This document shows positions 16,347 through 26,395 of a stretch of DNA of 64,000 nucleotides, in pieces (within the stretch, counting starts at the first letter, position 1; each line of letters begins with the position of its first letter). The translations under genes were made by a program, and so were the position numbers. The notes below the pieces were generated by a model, which was not told the DNA's origin, did no database searches, and worked only from the letters and a program-made list of their open reading frames with translations. This stretch comes from Bacteroidota bacterium. GTDB taxonomy: Bacteria; Bacteroidota; Bacteroidia; Bacteroidales; Dysgonomonadaceae. The stretch spans positions 324,329-388,328 of the forward strand of contig JAEZGN010000022.1 in assembly GCA_023437305.1 (NCBI GenBank), given 5' to 3'.

Positions 16347-18203
16347 ATGAAGAACCTATCTTGCCGTTTAACTCTATTAATATCTTTATTATTGCTTACT
16401 GGAATAATAAAAGGACAAAATTTCAGCTTTGCTCTAGTAACAGATACGCATGTAACGAAAGATTCTTTGGCTTATAATGATTTAAAACGTACAGTTGATC
16501 AGATCAATAAAACTCCGGATGTTAGTTTTGTTTTGGTTACGGGTGATTTAACTGAAGAAGGAGATCGCACATCTTTAGAAAAGGTAAAAGGTTTACTGGA
16601 TCAACTTAGAGTCAAATATTATCCACTGTCAGGCAATCATGAGACTAAATGGAGCGAATCAGGTGCTACTGATTTTGGCCATATTTTCGGTTCAGAACGA
16701 TTTAAGTTCGAATATAATGGAATTACATTTCTAGGTTTTGGTACAGGACCAATAATTCGGATGATGGATGGTCATGTTGCTCCACAAGACATAGCCTGGC
16801 TAAGGGATGAGTTTTCGTCTGCTAAGCCGGGCACTCCTTTTATTCTTGTAACACATTATCCTTTGCAAGATGGAGATGTCGATAATTGGTATGAGGTAAC
16901 GGATTTAGCAAGGAAATATAATGTTAAAGCAGTTTTAGGAGGTCATTATCATCGCAATCTATTGTTTTCTTATGATGGTATACCCGGTATTTTAAATAGA
17001 TCTAATTTGCGCGATAAGTCAGACGGTTTAGGTGGTTATTCTTTATACAGAGTAACACCTGATTCAATATTGGTTTATGAACATAAAATAGGTCATCAGC
17101 CTAAAAAATGGGGCGGATACTCTTTGACTGAAAAATATTACACTGAAGACAATTCTATTTATAAGCGCCCATCAGACTCTGTAAACCACATTTATCCTCA
17201 AGTAAAAGAAAAATGGATTACAAATATAGGCAACACTATATATTCATCCCCTGCTGTTTATCAGAATAAAGTTTATGTTGGAGATGATTCTGGCATTCTC
17301 TCTTGTTTAGCTTTGCGAGACGGGAAGGTGATCTGGCGCTTTAAAGTTAATAATAGAATTGTTGGTACACCTGCCGTAAGTGATGATATTGTTGTGTTTG
17401 GGTCTGCAGATAAGCATATATATGGAGTGCATGCAAATACAGGTAAGCAGATATGGAAATATCCGGCTAAAGAAGCCGTTTTAGGAGCCGTCGCAATTGA
17501 AGATGGAATTGCCTATGTTGGGGCTAGTGACCATACGATGAGGGCTATAAATATCAAAGACGGTTCGCTTGTATGGGAGTATAGTCAGGTTGAAGGGTAT
17601 ATAGAAACTCGTCCGTTGATTTATGAAGACAAGGTTATCTTCGGAGCTTGGGATAACAATATGTACACTTTGGATAAAAAGACCGGTAGTCTTTTGTGGA
17701 AATGGGATGGCAGTTTAACTCGCATGCATTTTTCTCCGGCAGCAGTGTGGCCTGTAGGCGCACATGGTAAGGTGTTTTTTACAGCTCCTGATAGGGTGAT
17801 GACTGCTTTGGATGCAGAAACAGGGAAAACTGTTTGGCGTACAAAAGAATCAATGGTTCGTGAGACAATAGGTCTATCCATCGATAAAACGCGATTGTAT
17901 AGTAAAACAATGCAAGATAGTGTTGTTTGTTATTCAGCATTAAGCGATACACCGGATAAGATATGGTCTGTTAATGTTTTTTATGGGTATGATCATGCCC
18001 CGTCGATGCCGGTGGAAAAGGATAATATTGTGTATGGGAGTACTAAGAATGGTATTATTTTCGCTTTGGATGCGACAAGAGGTCAGCTACTATGGAAACA
18101 TAAAAAAGGTAATTCATTAATAAATACAGTAGTGCCTTTAGATAATAAAGAGTGCTTATTTTCTTCTAGCGAAGGGATTGTTGGTGTTCTGTCCGGTAAG
18201 TAA
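16347..18203 (+). CDS. Secreted calcineurin-like phosphoesterase fused to a PQQ-type beta-propeller
   Basis: The 618-residue protein has a signal peptide (MKNLSCRLTLLISLLLLTGIIKG-Q). Residues about 25-240 form a metallophosphoesterase domain with all metal-binding motifs: DTH, GDLTEEGD, GNHE, THYPLQDGD and GGHYHRN. Residues about 285-615 hold repeats of the form GxxxWxxxxxxxIxxxPxxxxxxVxFGSxDxxxxALDxxTG, a PQQ/BamB-like propeller that usually binds proteins or glycans rather than PQQ. A periplasmic or surface phosphoesterase acting on nucleotides, phospho-sugars or teichoic-type phosphodiesters is plausible. It is the first plus-strand gene, 151 bases ahead of susC, and probably part of that locus. 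Confidence 0.88.
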   Translation: MKNLSCRLTLLISLLLLTGIIKGQNFSFALVTDTHVTKDSLAYNDLKRTVDQINKTPDVSFVLVTGDLTEEGDRTSLEKVKGLLDQLRVKYYPLSGNHETKWSESGATDFGHIFGSERFKFEYNGITFLGFGTGPIIRMMDGHVAPQDIAWLRDEFSSAKPGTPFILVTHYPLQDGDVDNWYEVTDLARKYNVKAVLGGHYHRNLLFSYDGIPGILNRSNLRDKSDGLGGYSLYRVTPDSILVYEHKIGHQPKKWGGYSLTEKYYTEDNSIYKRPSDSVNHIYPQVKEKWITNIGNTIYSSPAVYQNKVYVGDDSGILSCLALRDGKVIWRFKVNNRIVGTPAVSDDIVVFGSADKHIYGVHANTGKQIWKYPAKEAVLGAVAIEDGIAYVGASDHTMRAINIKDGSLVWEYSQVEGYIETRPLIYEDKVIFGAWDNNMYTLDKKTGSLLWKWDGSLTRMHFSPAAVWPVGAHGKVFFTAPDRVMTALDAETGKTVWRTKESMVRETIGLSIDKTRLYSKTMQDSVVCYSALSDTPDKIWSVNVFYGYDHAPSMPVEKDNIVYGSTKNGIIFALDATRGQLLWKHKKGNSLINTVVPLDNKECLFSSSEGIVGVLSGK

Positions 18204-18354
18204 GAAAAAGAAAATCAGAAATTAAATATTTGTATAACCTTTTATTAAATAACGTATGAAAAAAAAGCTATAAGCCTAAAATTAATCCTTAATCTTCTCA
18301 TGTTTTATACTTACTTAAGAAAAAGTATTTTTTAATTTTAATAAACAAAGTATT

Positions 18355-21300
18355 ATGAATAACTCAAAAACAAACAGAAAAACACTGTCAAAGAGAATTC
18401 TTTGTTTGTTAGCTATTGGGCTAGTTTGCTCATTTGCCATGAGTGTTTATGCTTCGGGGACGAAGTTAAATACATTTATGGAGCAACAACAAGCAAAGGT
18501 TACTATTCAAGGGAAAGTTATAGATTCTAAGGGAGAACCACTTATTGGTGTTAGTGTAACCGTGAAAGGAACAACAAACGGAACACTTACTGATTTGGAT
18601 GGGGAATATAGTATTTCCACTACAGCTAATGCTACACTGACTTTTACATATGTGGGTTACAAACCACAATCAATAGCGATAGGGAGTCAAAAAACAATTA
18701 ATGTAACAATGATAGAAGATGCTCAAATGATGAGCGAAGTTGTTGTTGTTGGTTTTGGTGTGCAGAAAAAAGAAAACTTAACGGGGGCCGTGGCTTCTGT
18801 TGATGTAGGAAAGACATTAGATAGCCGTCCTATTTCCGATGTGGGACGTGGATTGCAAGGAGCTGTTTCGGGGCTTTCGGTTGTTATTCCAAATGGAGAA
18901 GTCGGTTCTGATCCTGTAATGAAAATCCGTGGACAAATAGGGTCTATTCAAGGAAATGCCAATCCTTTGATATTATTGGATAACGTTGAAATTCCAAGTA
19001 TACAAATGGTAAATCCCGATGATATTGAATCAATATCTGTATTGAAAGATGCAGCATCATCTTCTATATATGGAGCTAAAGCTGCATTTGGAGTTATTCT
19101 GATTACAACAAAAAAAGGTGCAAAATCAGAGAAAATAACCGTACAATACTCAAATAATTTTTCTTGGGCAAAGACTGCTACAGATATTGATATGGCGAAT
19201 ATTGATGGCTTAGAATATTCACTATTGGCAGCCGAAAGAAATGGGAGTTCACAAACCGGAGCTTTTTTCCTTCTAGATAGAAGTAGCTTTGAAAGATCAA
19301 AAAAATGGTTAGACACTTATGGAATGATGGGGGCTAATGAGCCTGTTGTTTTTGGACGAGATTGGTATATGAGTGGTAGCTCTAAAATGGGAGTTCGTAT
19401 GTACAATGCATATGACTACCTTATCAAGGAGTGGGCTCCAACTCAAACTCATAATCTTTCCGTAAGCGGTACTACTGGAAAAACTACTTTTAATGTCAGT
19501 CTGGGTTATTTTGACCAGGATGGTATGAATAAGGCAGCTAAAGAAGATAATTTTAAACGTTATAATGCTACAGCACGTGTTTCTACTCAAATAAATAAAT
19601 ACGTCACAGCTAGAGCTGGAATTCTTTTCTCTCAACGAACAAAGAGTTATCCTTTTGTAAGTACATCTACTACAGCTGATGCATGGTATTACATGTATCG
19701 ATGGGGTTCATTGCAACCTTATGGTTTTGATGAAGAAGGTCGAATAATAAGAAGTCCCGCTCAAGAATTTGCTCAGGCCAATACAGCTACACAGCAATAT
19801 AATTATGCAAATGTCAATATTGGAGCCACATTTAATATTACTAAAGATTGGACTGTTGATGCTGATTATACTTTTTCTAATAATGAATACTTATGGGACA
19901 GACCGGGTATGCGATATACAGCATTGAACAGTTGGGCTGGAGCTATAGATAAACTAGATGCTAATGGAAACCAATATTATGTGAATGATGCTGGAGAGGT
20001 TGTTCCTGCCGGAACTCCTGATGCGATGTTGGCAAAACAAATGGTTTATCAGACCTATACAGCAAAAGGATCAGCTTCCAATGATTTGATTTATCGTCGT
20101 TCGGAAAATACTCAACAAGGAACTTCCAATGTATATACTACTTACAATCTAAAGATAGCAAATGATCATGTATTTAAAGCTATGGTTGGGTTGAACTGGG
20201 TGAAATGGAAGAAAACATATAATTGGTCGCAAAAAACCGAATTGTTAGACTTTGAGAATCCTCAATTTGATTTGGCTTCGGGTGTAATGACTTCGGGTGG
20301 TGGAACAGAATGGGAATCCCAATTAGGTTATTTTGGACGAATAAATTATATGTTTAAAGATAAGTATCTATTAGAAGCTAATTTACGCTATGATGGCTCC
20401 TCTAAGTTTCCTAAAAATTTGAAATGGCGTTGGTTCCCTTCTTTTTCTGCTGGTTGGGTAGCATCTAATGAGGACTTCATGAGACCATTAGATCCTGTTC
20501 TTAGTTTTATGAAGTTAAGAGCTTCTTGGGGATCTGTAGGAGATCAGTCTGTACCGTCTAATTTATACGTTTCTACACTTTCGTATGCTCAAACTACGTG
20601 GCTTGATGGTTCTACAAAGTTTCCTAGGTTTTCTACTCCAGCAGCCGTAGATGCCAACATTTCTTGGCAAAATATTGAGACTCTGGATTTTGGTGCAGAT
20701 CTTCGTTTTTGGAAAGATAAAGTAGGTGTCACCTTTGATTGGTATCAACGTTATACTCGAGATATGATTACTCCAGGTGTATCTTTACCTGCAACATTTG
20801 GCGCTTCTGTACCTGTTGGTAATTATGGAGAACTTAGAACAAGAGGTTGGGAACTAACTGTTGACTTTAATCATCGTTTTGCTAATGGTGTAGGAATAAA
20901 CTTAATGGGGACAGTTTCCGATGCTACAAGCTTCATTACTGATTATCCCGAAGGTGCATTTAAGGATATTACGAATACTTGGACATATTACAAAGGGAAA
21001 CGTTATGGAGATATTTGGGGATACAAAACCGATAGGCTTTACCAAATGAGTGATTTTGAGCTTGGAGCAGATGGGAAACCTCAGTTAATTGTATTAACAG
21101 CCGCTGATACTGACAATCCTAAATATATAGGAAAAAAAGCCTATAAGTTGAAAGGTGATAAACCTGTTTATCAAGTGTTCTTGCAAAATAGTTCTAATTT
21201 TCAGTTTGGTCCTGGCGATGTGAAGTTTGTTGACTTAAATGGAGATGGGGATATAAATAATGGTAGTGGTTCTGAGGATGATCCTGGAGATTTGACTGTT

Positions 21301-21855
21301 ATCGGTAACTCTACCCCTCGTTATAATTATGGGTTTCGTATAGGAGCCGATTATAAAGGTTTTGATGTCTCGTTCTTTTTCCAAGGAGTTGGGAAACGCG
21401 AAATATGGGGCGGCGGCGCTTTAGCCATACCTGGTTTCAATACTGGGGATGGAGCTATGCCTCAAACTTTTGCAGGAGACTTTTGGACAGAAGAGCGTAC
21501 GAATGCTTTTTATCCACGACCTTATAATCAGGCAAACGCAAACAATACAAATAATATGCAAGTTCAAGATCGTTATTTGTTAGATATGTCGTATTTAAGA
21601 CTAAAGAATGTAACACTAGGATATTCCTTCCCTGCTAATGTTATTAAGAAGGCTTATTTAACTAATGCTCGGATATACATGTCTTTGGAGAATATTAAAA
21701 CATGGGATAATTTGAGAGGTTTACCTCTTGATCCAGAGGTTGTAACAGGCTATTCGATGTGGGACACTGTAAATAGTAATTATAATTCCGGACGTACTGG
21801 TGTAGGAGCTCCATTGTTTAAAAATGTATCGTTTGGTGTTCAGTTAACATTCTAA
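18355..21855 (+). CDS. SusC/RagA-family TonB-dependent outer-membrane transporter
   Basis: A 1166-residue protein with signal peptide (to about residue 34, SVYASG), then a CarboxypepD-regulatory-like domain (VTIQGKVIDSKGEPLIGVSVTVKGTTNGTLTDLDG, about 47-125), a plug domain (VVVGFGVQKKENLTGAVASV ... IRGQIGSIQGNANPLILLDNVEI ... SISVLKDAASSSIYGAKAAFGVILITTKKG) and a long beta-barrel ending in aromatic-rich FKNVSFGVQLTF. Such porins form a pedal-bin complex with SusD to bring oligosaccharides or peptides across the outer membrane using TonB energy. There is no N-terminal STN signalling domain, so an anti-sigma partner is not expected, and none is seen nearby. The susD start lies 11 bases downstream. 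The transported molecule cannot be read from sequence. Confidence 0.97.
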   Translation: MNNSKTNRKTLSKRILCLLAIGLVCSFAMSVYASGTKLNTFMEQQQAKVTIQGKVIDSKGEPLIGVSVTVKGTTNGTLTDLDGEYSISTTANATLTFTYVGYKPQSIAIGSQKTINVTMIEDAQMMSEVVVVGFGVQKKENLTGAVASVDVGKTLDSRPISDVGRGLQGAVSGLSVVIPNGEVGSDPVMKIRGQIGSIQGNANPLILLDNVEIPSIQMVNPDDIESISVLKDAASSSIYGAKAAFGVILITTKKGAKSEKITVQYSNNFSWAKTATDIDMANIDGLEYSLLAAERNGSSQTGAFFLLDRSSFERSKKWLDTYGMMGANEPVVFGRDWYMSGSSKMGVRMYNAYDYLIKEWAPTQTHNLSVSGTTGKTTFNVSLGYFDQDGMNKAAKEDNFKRYNATARVSTQINKYVTARAGILFSQRTKSYPFVSTSTTADAWYYMYRWGSLQPYGFDEEGRIIRSPAQEFAQANTATQQYNYANVNIGATFNITKDWTVDADYTFSNNEYLWDRPGMRYTALNSWAGAIDKLDANGNQYYVNDAGEVVPAGTPDAMLAKQMVYQTYTAKGSASNDLIYRRSENTQQGTSNVYTTYNLKIANDHVFKAMVGLNWVKWKKTYNWSQKTELLDFENPQFDLASGVMTSGGGTEWESQLGYFGRINYMFKDKYLLEANLRYDGSSKFPKNLKWRWFPSFSAGWVASNEDFMRPLDPVLSFMKLRASWGSVGDQSVPSNLYVSTLSYAQTTWLDGSTKFPRFSTPAAVDANISWQNIETLDFGADLRFWKDKVGVTFDWYQRYTRDMITPGVSLPATFGASVPVGNYGELRTRGWELTVDFNHRFANGVGINLMGTVSDATSFITDYPEGAFKDITNTWTYYKGKRYGDIWGYKTDRLYQMSDFELGADGKPQLIVLTAADTDNPKYIGKKAYKLKGDKPVYQVFLQNSSNFQFGPGDVKFVDLNGDGDINNGSGSEDDPGDLTVIGNSTPRYNYGFRIGADYKGFDVSFFFQGVGKREIWGGGALAIPGFNTGDGAMPQTFAGDFWTEERTNAFYPRPYNQANANNTNNMQVQDRYLLDMSYLRLKNVTLGYSFPANVIKKAYLTNARIYMSLENIKTWDNLRGLPLDPEVVTGYSMWDTVNSNYNSGRTGVGAPLFKNVSFGVQLTF

Positions 21856-21866
21856 AATTGGCTATT

Positions 21867-23738
21867 ATGAAAAATAATAAAATAATATATAGAACAATCT
21901 CTACATTTATTTTGTCGGGTATACTTCTTTTGACAGCTTGTAGCGATAGTGTCTTGGACCGTCCTCAATTAAATGATGGAAATGATCAGACATATTGGAC
22001 GACAGAAGAAAATGTGAGAATGTATGCAAATGAATTTTATACACAATTCTTTGTAGGTTATAATTCGGGATGGGGAGTTGATTATACTCCAGTTCGTGGG
22101 TTTGTATTTAATGATGATGTAACTACAAAAAATGTACAAATTTTATTTGAAAGTTCCATTCCTGCTACCAGAGGGAATATGATGGTATTACCTAACAGTA
22201 CATCTGTTCCTGGTTGGCTTCGTGATTATTCAGGTCCAAATTGGTATTTTGGGTGGGTGAGAAAAGCTAATTTAATGCTTAATAGGCTTGATAGTAGAAT
22301 GAAAACAACTTTGTCTACAGAAGCTTTTAATCACTGGAATGCAGTCGGACGTTTTTTTAGAGCATTGGATTATTGCCGTTTAGTAAGTGTTTTTGGTGAT
22401 GTCCCTTATTATGATAGAGAAGTTTCTACAACAGAAGTAAAAGAACTATATAAGGATAGAACTCCTCGTAATGAAGTTATGGATGCTATCTATAGTGATT
22501 TTAAATTTGTATTGGAGAACATTCGTACCAGTGATGGGAATATGACATTGAATAGGGATGTAGCGGCTGCTTTTATTTCTCGTTGGATGCTATTTGAAGG
22601 TACTTGGCAAAAGTATCATGCTGGAGATAATACAAGGGCTCAAAAATTTTTAGAATTCTCTGTTGAAGCATCACAGATTTTAATGAATTCAGGTAAATAT
22701 GCAATTGACGTAGATACACGTACTCTTTTTGGTTCACAAAATTTGGCGGGAAATAAAGAATGTATTATGTATAGACATTATGATGCTGCACAAAGTGTGA
22801 CTCACCATATTGCATCTTATTCCAATACCAAAGAGACACCAGAAGCTAACCCTAATTTAGATTTAGTAAAAGCGTTTATTTGTAATAATGGAAAGGTATG
22901 GCAGAATTCAGGTTTAACTAATTCTGAAAAATTTGATATTGCAAACCTGATAAAGACTCGTGACCCTCGTTTTGAGGCTTCATTCGGAGATAAACCAAGA
23001 TCTCAGTCTACCACTTTGCTTTATGCTACTAAGTTTATTGATAGAACAGGTCCTACATATGCAGATAGTGGTGCTGTGCCTTCAATGTATGATAGCAATA
23101 CTAATACAAATGATGCTCCGGTTATACGTTTCGGAGAGGTGCTTTTGAACTGGATCGAAGCTAAGGCTGAGTTAGCTTCTATGGGAGGTACTGCTGTTAC
23201 CCAATCTGATATAGACAAGTCGATAAATGTACTTAGAAATAGACCTTTAGCACCTGAGGCTATAGCAAAAGGGGTGGTAAAGACAGAACCATTGAAGTTG
23301 ACATCTTTACCTGTAGACCCTAAACGCGATGCAGATGTTCCTGCTTTGATTTGGGAAATTCGTCGTGAACGTCGTATGGAACTATTCTTCGAGCATTCTC
23401 GTTTATTAGATCTAAAGCGTTGGAAGAAAATTAATTACATGAAGACTTCTGCAAATAAAGATCTACTCACGGGTATATGGTGTGATATACCTACACAATT
23501 ACCAGAATTAGTTGCTGATGCAATGAAGGGGAAAACTCAAGTAATGAAAGCAGATGGTACGATCGTAGTCTTCAATGGAACTAATAAAGCTGACATGGTT
23601 GGGTATTATCTGCCCGAAGGTGTAAATGGTAGAGATGATTTTACTGATAAGGTTTATTTAGCGCCTGTTGGGAAAGATCAGATTGATTTATATGCTAGTC
23701 AAGGATATACTTTAACCCAGACTAAAGGTTGGAATTAA
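21867..23738 (+). CDS. SusD/RagB-family surface lipoprotein
   Basis: The ATG at 21867 is taken as start because it gives a regular lipoprotein signal (MKNNKIIYRTISTFILSGILLLTAC); a TTG nine bases upstream is less likely. The Cys is followed by SDS, an acidic/serine start that fits surface export in Bacteroidetes. The 623-residue protein has the SusD architecture: NDGNDQTYWTTEENVRMYANEFY near the start, the helical repeat WNAVGRFFRALDYCRLVSVFGDVPYYDR in the middle, and the C-terminal IRRERRMELFFEHSRLLDLKRWKK block. It binds the ligand above the SusC channel. The gene follows susC after 11 bases and ends before a hairpin terminator at 23783. Confidence 0.96.
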   Translation: MKNNKIIYRTISTFILSGILLLTACSDSVLDRPQLNDGNDQTYWTTEENVRMYANEFYTQFFVGYNSGWGVDYTPVRGFVFNDDVTTKNVQILFESSIPATRGNMMVLPNSTSVPGWLRDYSGPNWYFGWVRKANLMLNRLDSRMKTTLSTEAFNHWNAVGRFFRALDYCRLVSVFGDVPYYDREVSTTEVKELYKDRTPRNEVMDAIYSDFKFVLENIRTSDGNMTLNRDVAAAFISRWMLFEGTWQKYHAGDNTRAQKFLEFSVEASQILMNSGKYAIDVDTRTLFGSQNLAGNKECIMYRHYDAAQSVTHHIASYSNTKETPEANPNLDLVKAFICNNGKVWQNSGLTNSEKFDIANLIKTRDPRFEASFGDKPRSQSTTLLYATKFIDRTGPTYADSGAVPSMYDSNTNTNDAPVIRFGEVLLNWIEAKAELASMGGTAVTQSDIDKSINVLRNRPLAPEAIAKGVVKTEPLKLTSLPVDPKRDADVPALIWEIRRERRMELFFEHSRLLDLKRWKKINYMKTSANKDLLTGIWCDIPTQLPELVADAMKGKTQVMKADGTIVVFNGTNKADMVGYYLPEGVNGRDDFTDKVYLAPVGKDQIDLYASQGYTLTQTKGWN

Positions 23739-23782
23739 AGGATATATATATATTATATAATTAGGTTTTAGACTTTTTAGAT

Positions 23783-23824
23783 AGGAGGAGACATCCTGGG
23801 ATGCCAAGTTGTCTCCTTCTTTTA
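23783..23824 (+). terminator. Terminator after susCD
   Basis: AGGAGGAGAC (23783-23792) pairs with GTCTCCTTCT (23811-23820) with one wobble; a small inner stem lies in the loop, and TTTT follows. It lies between susD and the GH9 gene, so enzyme genes may depend on read-through or a separate start. Confidence 0.7.
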
Positions 23825-23841
23825 ACTTAATCTTTTGTCAC

Positions 23842-26382
23842 ATGAAACAGCATCGCTTAGTCGCTTTTTTTATTTTTTGCATGATGGTTTCCCTGTCTTA
23901 TGGACAATCTTCATGGGTAAGGATAAATCAATTGGGATATCTACCCAAAGATATCAAAGTTGCAGTGTTGATCTCAACTGAAGAAATTACCCCCGATTTA
24001 TCTTTTCGCAGCAGAAGTGGACAACCACCTGTGTTGCCTACAACTCAACATGGCACCCCTGATTTTTCACTTGTTGATGCAAAAACTGGGAAAGTAGTAT
24101 ATAGCGGACAAGGAAAAATTGCAGATGCTGCATATTGGGGATTAAAATCAGCTTTTCGTCTCGACTTTTCTTCTGTTCAGGCAGAAGGCGATTATTATAT
24201 TGAAGCTTCTGGTGTGAAATCTCCTCAATTTAAAATTGGAGCAGATATCTACGAAGGGTCTGTTGATTTTATGCTTAATTATATGCGCCGTCAGCGTTGC
24301 GGGCAGAATAATTTCTTAGGCACTGTTTGTCATCAACACGATGGTTTTATTGTAGAGCATCCCACCCGTACAGGCGAACATATTGATGTTCGCGGTGGTT
24401 GGCATGATGCAGACGATAAATTACAATATGTTACCACCAGTGCAAGTGCTATCTATCACATGATGTTAGCCTATTATCAGGCAAAAGATAAAACAATTTT
24501 TAAAGACAATTATCGTGCTGATGCTAGTCCCGGCAGTAACGGAATTCCGGATATCTTAGATGAAATCCGTTGGGGATTAGACTGGCTATCCAGAATGAAT
24601 CCTGCACCTAAAGAAATGTACAACCAGATAGCAGATGACCGAGACCATGCCGGTTATGGCTTGCCACAAAACGACAATGTGGATTATGGCTGGGGACCGG
24701 GCAAGGGACGACCGGTTTATTTTATTACCGGAGAGCCTCAAGATTTACCTAATCCCAGAAATGGAGAGATTCAACTGAACCGTACCACCGGAGTGGCTTC
24801 CTCTGCAGGTAAGTTTGCTTCCTGTTTTGCTTTGGGAGCCGAACTTTTCAAGAATATAGATCCTGCTTTTGCTCAAGTATTATCAAATAAGGCAGAGCCT
24901 GCCTATGAATTTGCTCTTGAACATCCCGGAAATACTCAAACAGTTTGCGTAGTTTCCCCTTATTTTTATGAAGAAGATAATTATGTGGATGATATAGAAT
25001 TAGCAGCTGCTACGTTCTATACTCTTACTAAAGAGCCTAAATGGCGCGCCGAAGGAGACTACTGGGGACAACTTGAACCCGTTAATCCTTTGTGGGCATT
25101 CGGATTTGCACGTCACTATCAATTCTATCCTTTTGTTAATCAAGGACATCATCTGATGGCAAAATCCGATGATGCAGTAACAAGTAAAAAGTTCACCGAC
25201 TTTATGCGTCAAGGATTACAAACTATTCGAAACCGTGCAGGAAATGAGCCGTTTATGAATGGTGTGCCTTATGTGTGGTGCGCTAACTTTGCCATTATTG
25301 GAGCTGCATCTTATGCTCACCAATATAAAGAGATCTCAGGAGATAGTTCTTTTCAAGAGATGGAAGCTGCTTTACGTGATTGGATTTTAGGCTGTAATCC
25401 TTGGGGATTCTCTTTTATAGGAGGTTTTCCTGAAGGAGCCGTTTCTTCCAGAACAGACGAAACTCGTTTGGGAGGATTGGTTGATGGCCCCATCAATGAA
25501 GGTTGGCATGATACATTCTTGGGTGTTCCAAAAGTGAGCCGCAGTAAAGATCCTTTAGCTGCCTTTCAGAATGGTCCGGCTGTATTTCATCAAGATTCCT
25601 ATGGTACCAATGAGCCTGTGATCGATGGTACTTGTTACATGATATATTACCTCTCCATAATGGAGCAACAAGGAAGAAAGCAGTCTAATAAACCAAATAA
25701 TACAGTAACTGATGCCTACGGAGCCACTGTTCGAATCAACACGGATAAGAAAGTAATTCATTTGATTTTTTCTGCAGATTCCGCTTTTGAAGGAGCCACA
25801 ACTATTCTTAAGACATTAGATAAAAACAAAGCAAAAGCTTCTTTTTTTCTTACAGGGAATTGTCTTAGAATGAAAGAACATAAAGAAACCATTAAAAACA
25901 TTATTAAAAAAGGACATTATGTAGGGGGACATTCAGATAAGCATTTGTTATATGCTTCTTGGGGAAATAGAGAACAATCTCTTGTGACATCAGATAGCCT
26001 TATTAATGATTTAAGGCAAAATATGTATGAACTCGAAAAGTATGGAATAAAAGAATCTGAAGTAAATTATTACTTGCCTCCATATGAGTGGTATAATAAA
26101 GAAAATGTAAGCTTAATTGAATCGCAAAATCAGATAACGATTAACTTTACCTCCGGACTGAGAACAGCTGCTGATTATACAACACCGGATATGAAAAATT
26201 ATATGTCTTCTCAACAGATAATAGATCAGTTGTTTTCGTATGAAAAAGAAAATACACTGGATGGTGCAATAATTCTTATTCATCCGGGAACTCATCCTGC
26301 TAGGAAAGATAAATTATATTTGAGATTAAATGAAATTATAAAAGGTTTAGTAAAGAGAGGTTATTCTTTTGAACGTTTATGA
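23842..26382 (+). CDS. GH9 glycoside hydrolase fused to a NodB-like polysaccharide deacetylase
   Basis: The ATG at 23842 gives a signal peptide (MKQHRLVAFFIFCMMVSLSYG-Q); an in-frame TTG 33 bases upstream is less likely. Total 846 residues. An Ig-like cellulase N-domain (WVRINQLGYLPKDIKVAVLIS) is followed by the GH9 (alpha/alpha)6 domain with GGWHDADD at 185-192 (catalytic Asp pair D189/D192) and the C-terminal acid Glu in YGTNEPVIDGT. From about 640 a NodB-type domain follows with H697-SDK-H701 as metal ligands and ASFFLTG; its first motif is FSADS (D646) and not TFDDG. GH9 includes endoglucanases and an exo-glucosaminidase; pairing with a deacetylase hints at an N-acetylated or esterified glycan. 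It is 13 bases ahead of the amidase gene. Confidence 0.87.
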   Translation: MKQHRLVAFFIFCMMVSLSYGQSSWVRINQLGYLPKDIKVAVLISTEEITPDLSFRSRSGQPPVLPTTQHGTPDFSLVDAKTGKVVYSGQGKIADAAYWGLKSAFRLDFSSVQAEGDYYIEASGVKSPQFKIGADIYEGSVDFMLNYMRRQRCGQNNFLGTVCHQHDGFIVEHPTRTGEHIDVRGGWHDADDKLQYVTTSASAIYHMMLAYYQAKDKTIFKDNYRADASPGSNGIPDILDEIRWGLDWLSRMNPAPKEMYNQIADDRDHAGYGLPQNDNVDYGWGPGKGRPVYFITGEPQDLPNPRNGEIQLNRTTGVASSAGKFASCFALGAELFKNIDPAFAQVLSNKAEPAYEFALEHPGNTQTVCVVSPYFYEEDNYVDDIELAAATFYTLTKEPKWRAEGDYWGQLEPVNPLWAFGFARHYQFYPFVNQGHHLMAKSDDAVTSKKFTDFMRQGLQTIRNRAGNEPFMNGVPYVWCANFAIIGAASYAHQYKEISGDSSFQEMEAALRDWILGCNPWGFSFIGGFPEGAVSSRTDETRLGGLVDGPINEGWHDTFLGVPKVSRSKDPLAAFQNGPAVFHQDSYGTNEPVIDGTCYMIYYLSIMEQQGRKQSNKPNNTVTDAYGATVRINTDKKVIHLIFSADSAFEGATTILKTLDKNKAKASFFLTGNCLRMKEHKETIKNIIKKGHYVGGHSDKHLLYASWGNREQSLVTSDSLINDLRQNMYELEKYGIKESEVNYYLPPYEWYNKENVSLIESQNQITINFTSGLRTAADYTTPDMKNYMSSQQIIDQLFSYEKENTLDGAIILIHPGTHPARKDKLYLRLNEIIKGLVKRGYSFERL

Positions 26383-26395
26383 TAAATAAATTATA

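Noticed and set aside
18355..23738. SusCD as a siderophore or vitamin system
   Set aside because: The neighbouring enzymes are glycan- and amide-directed, SusD proteins belong to glycan/peptide uptake, and no STN domain or sigma/anti-sigma pair is present.
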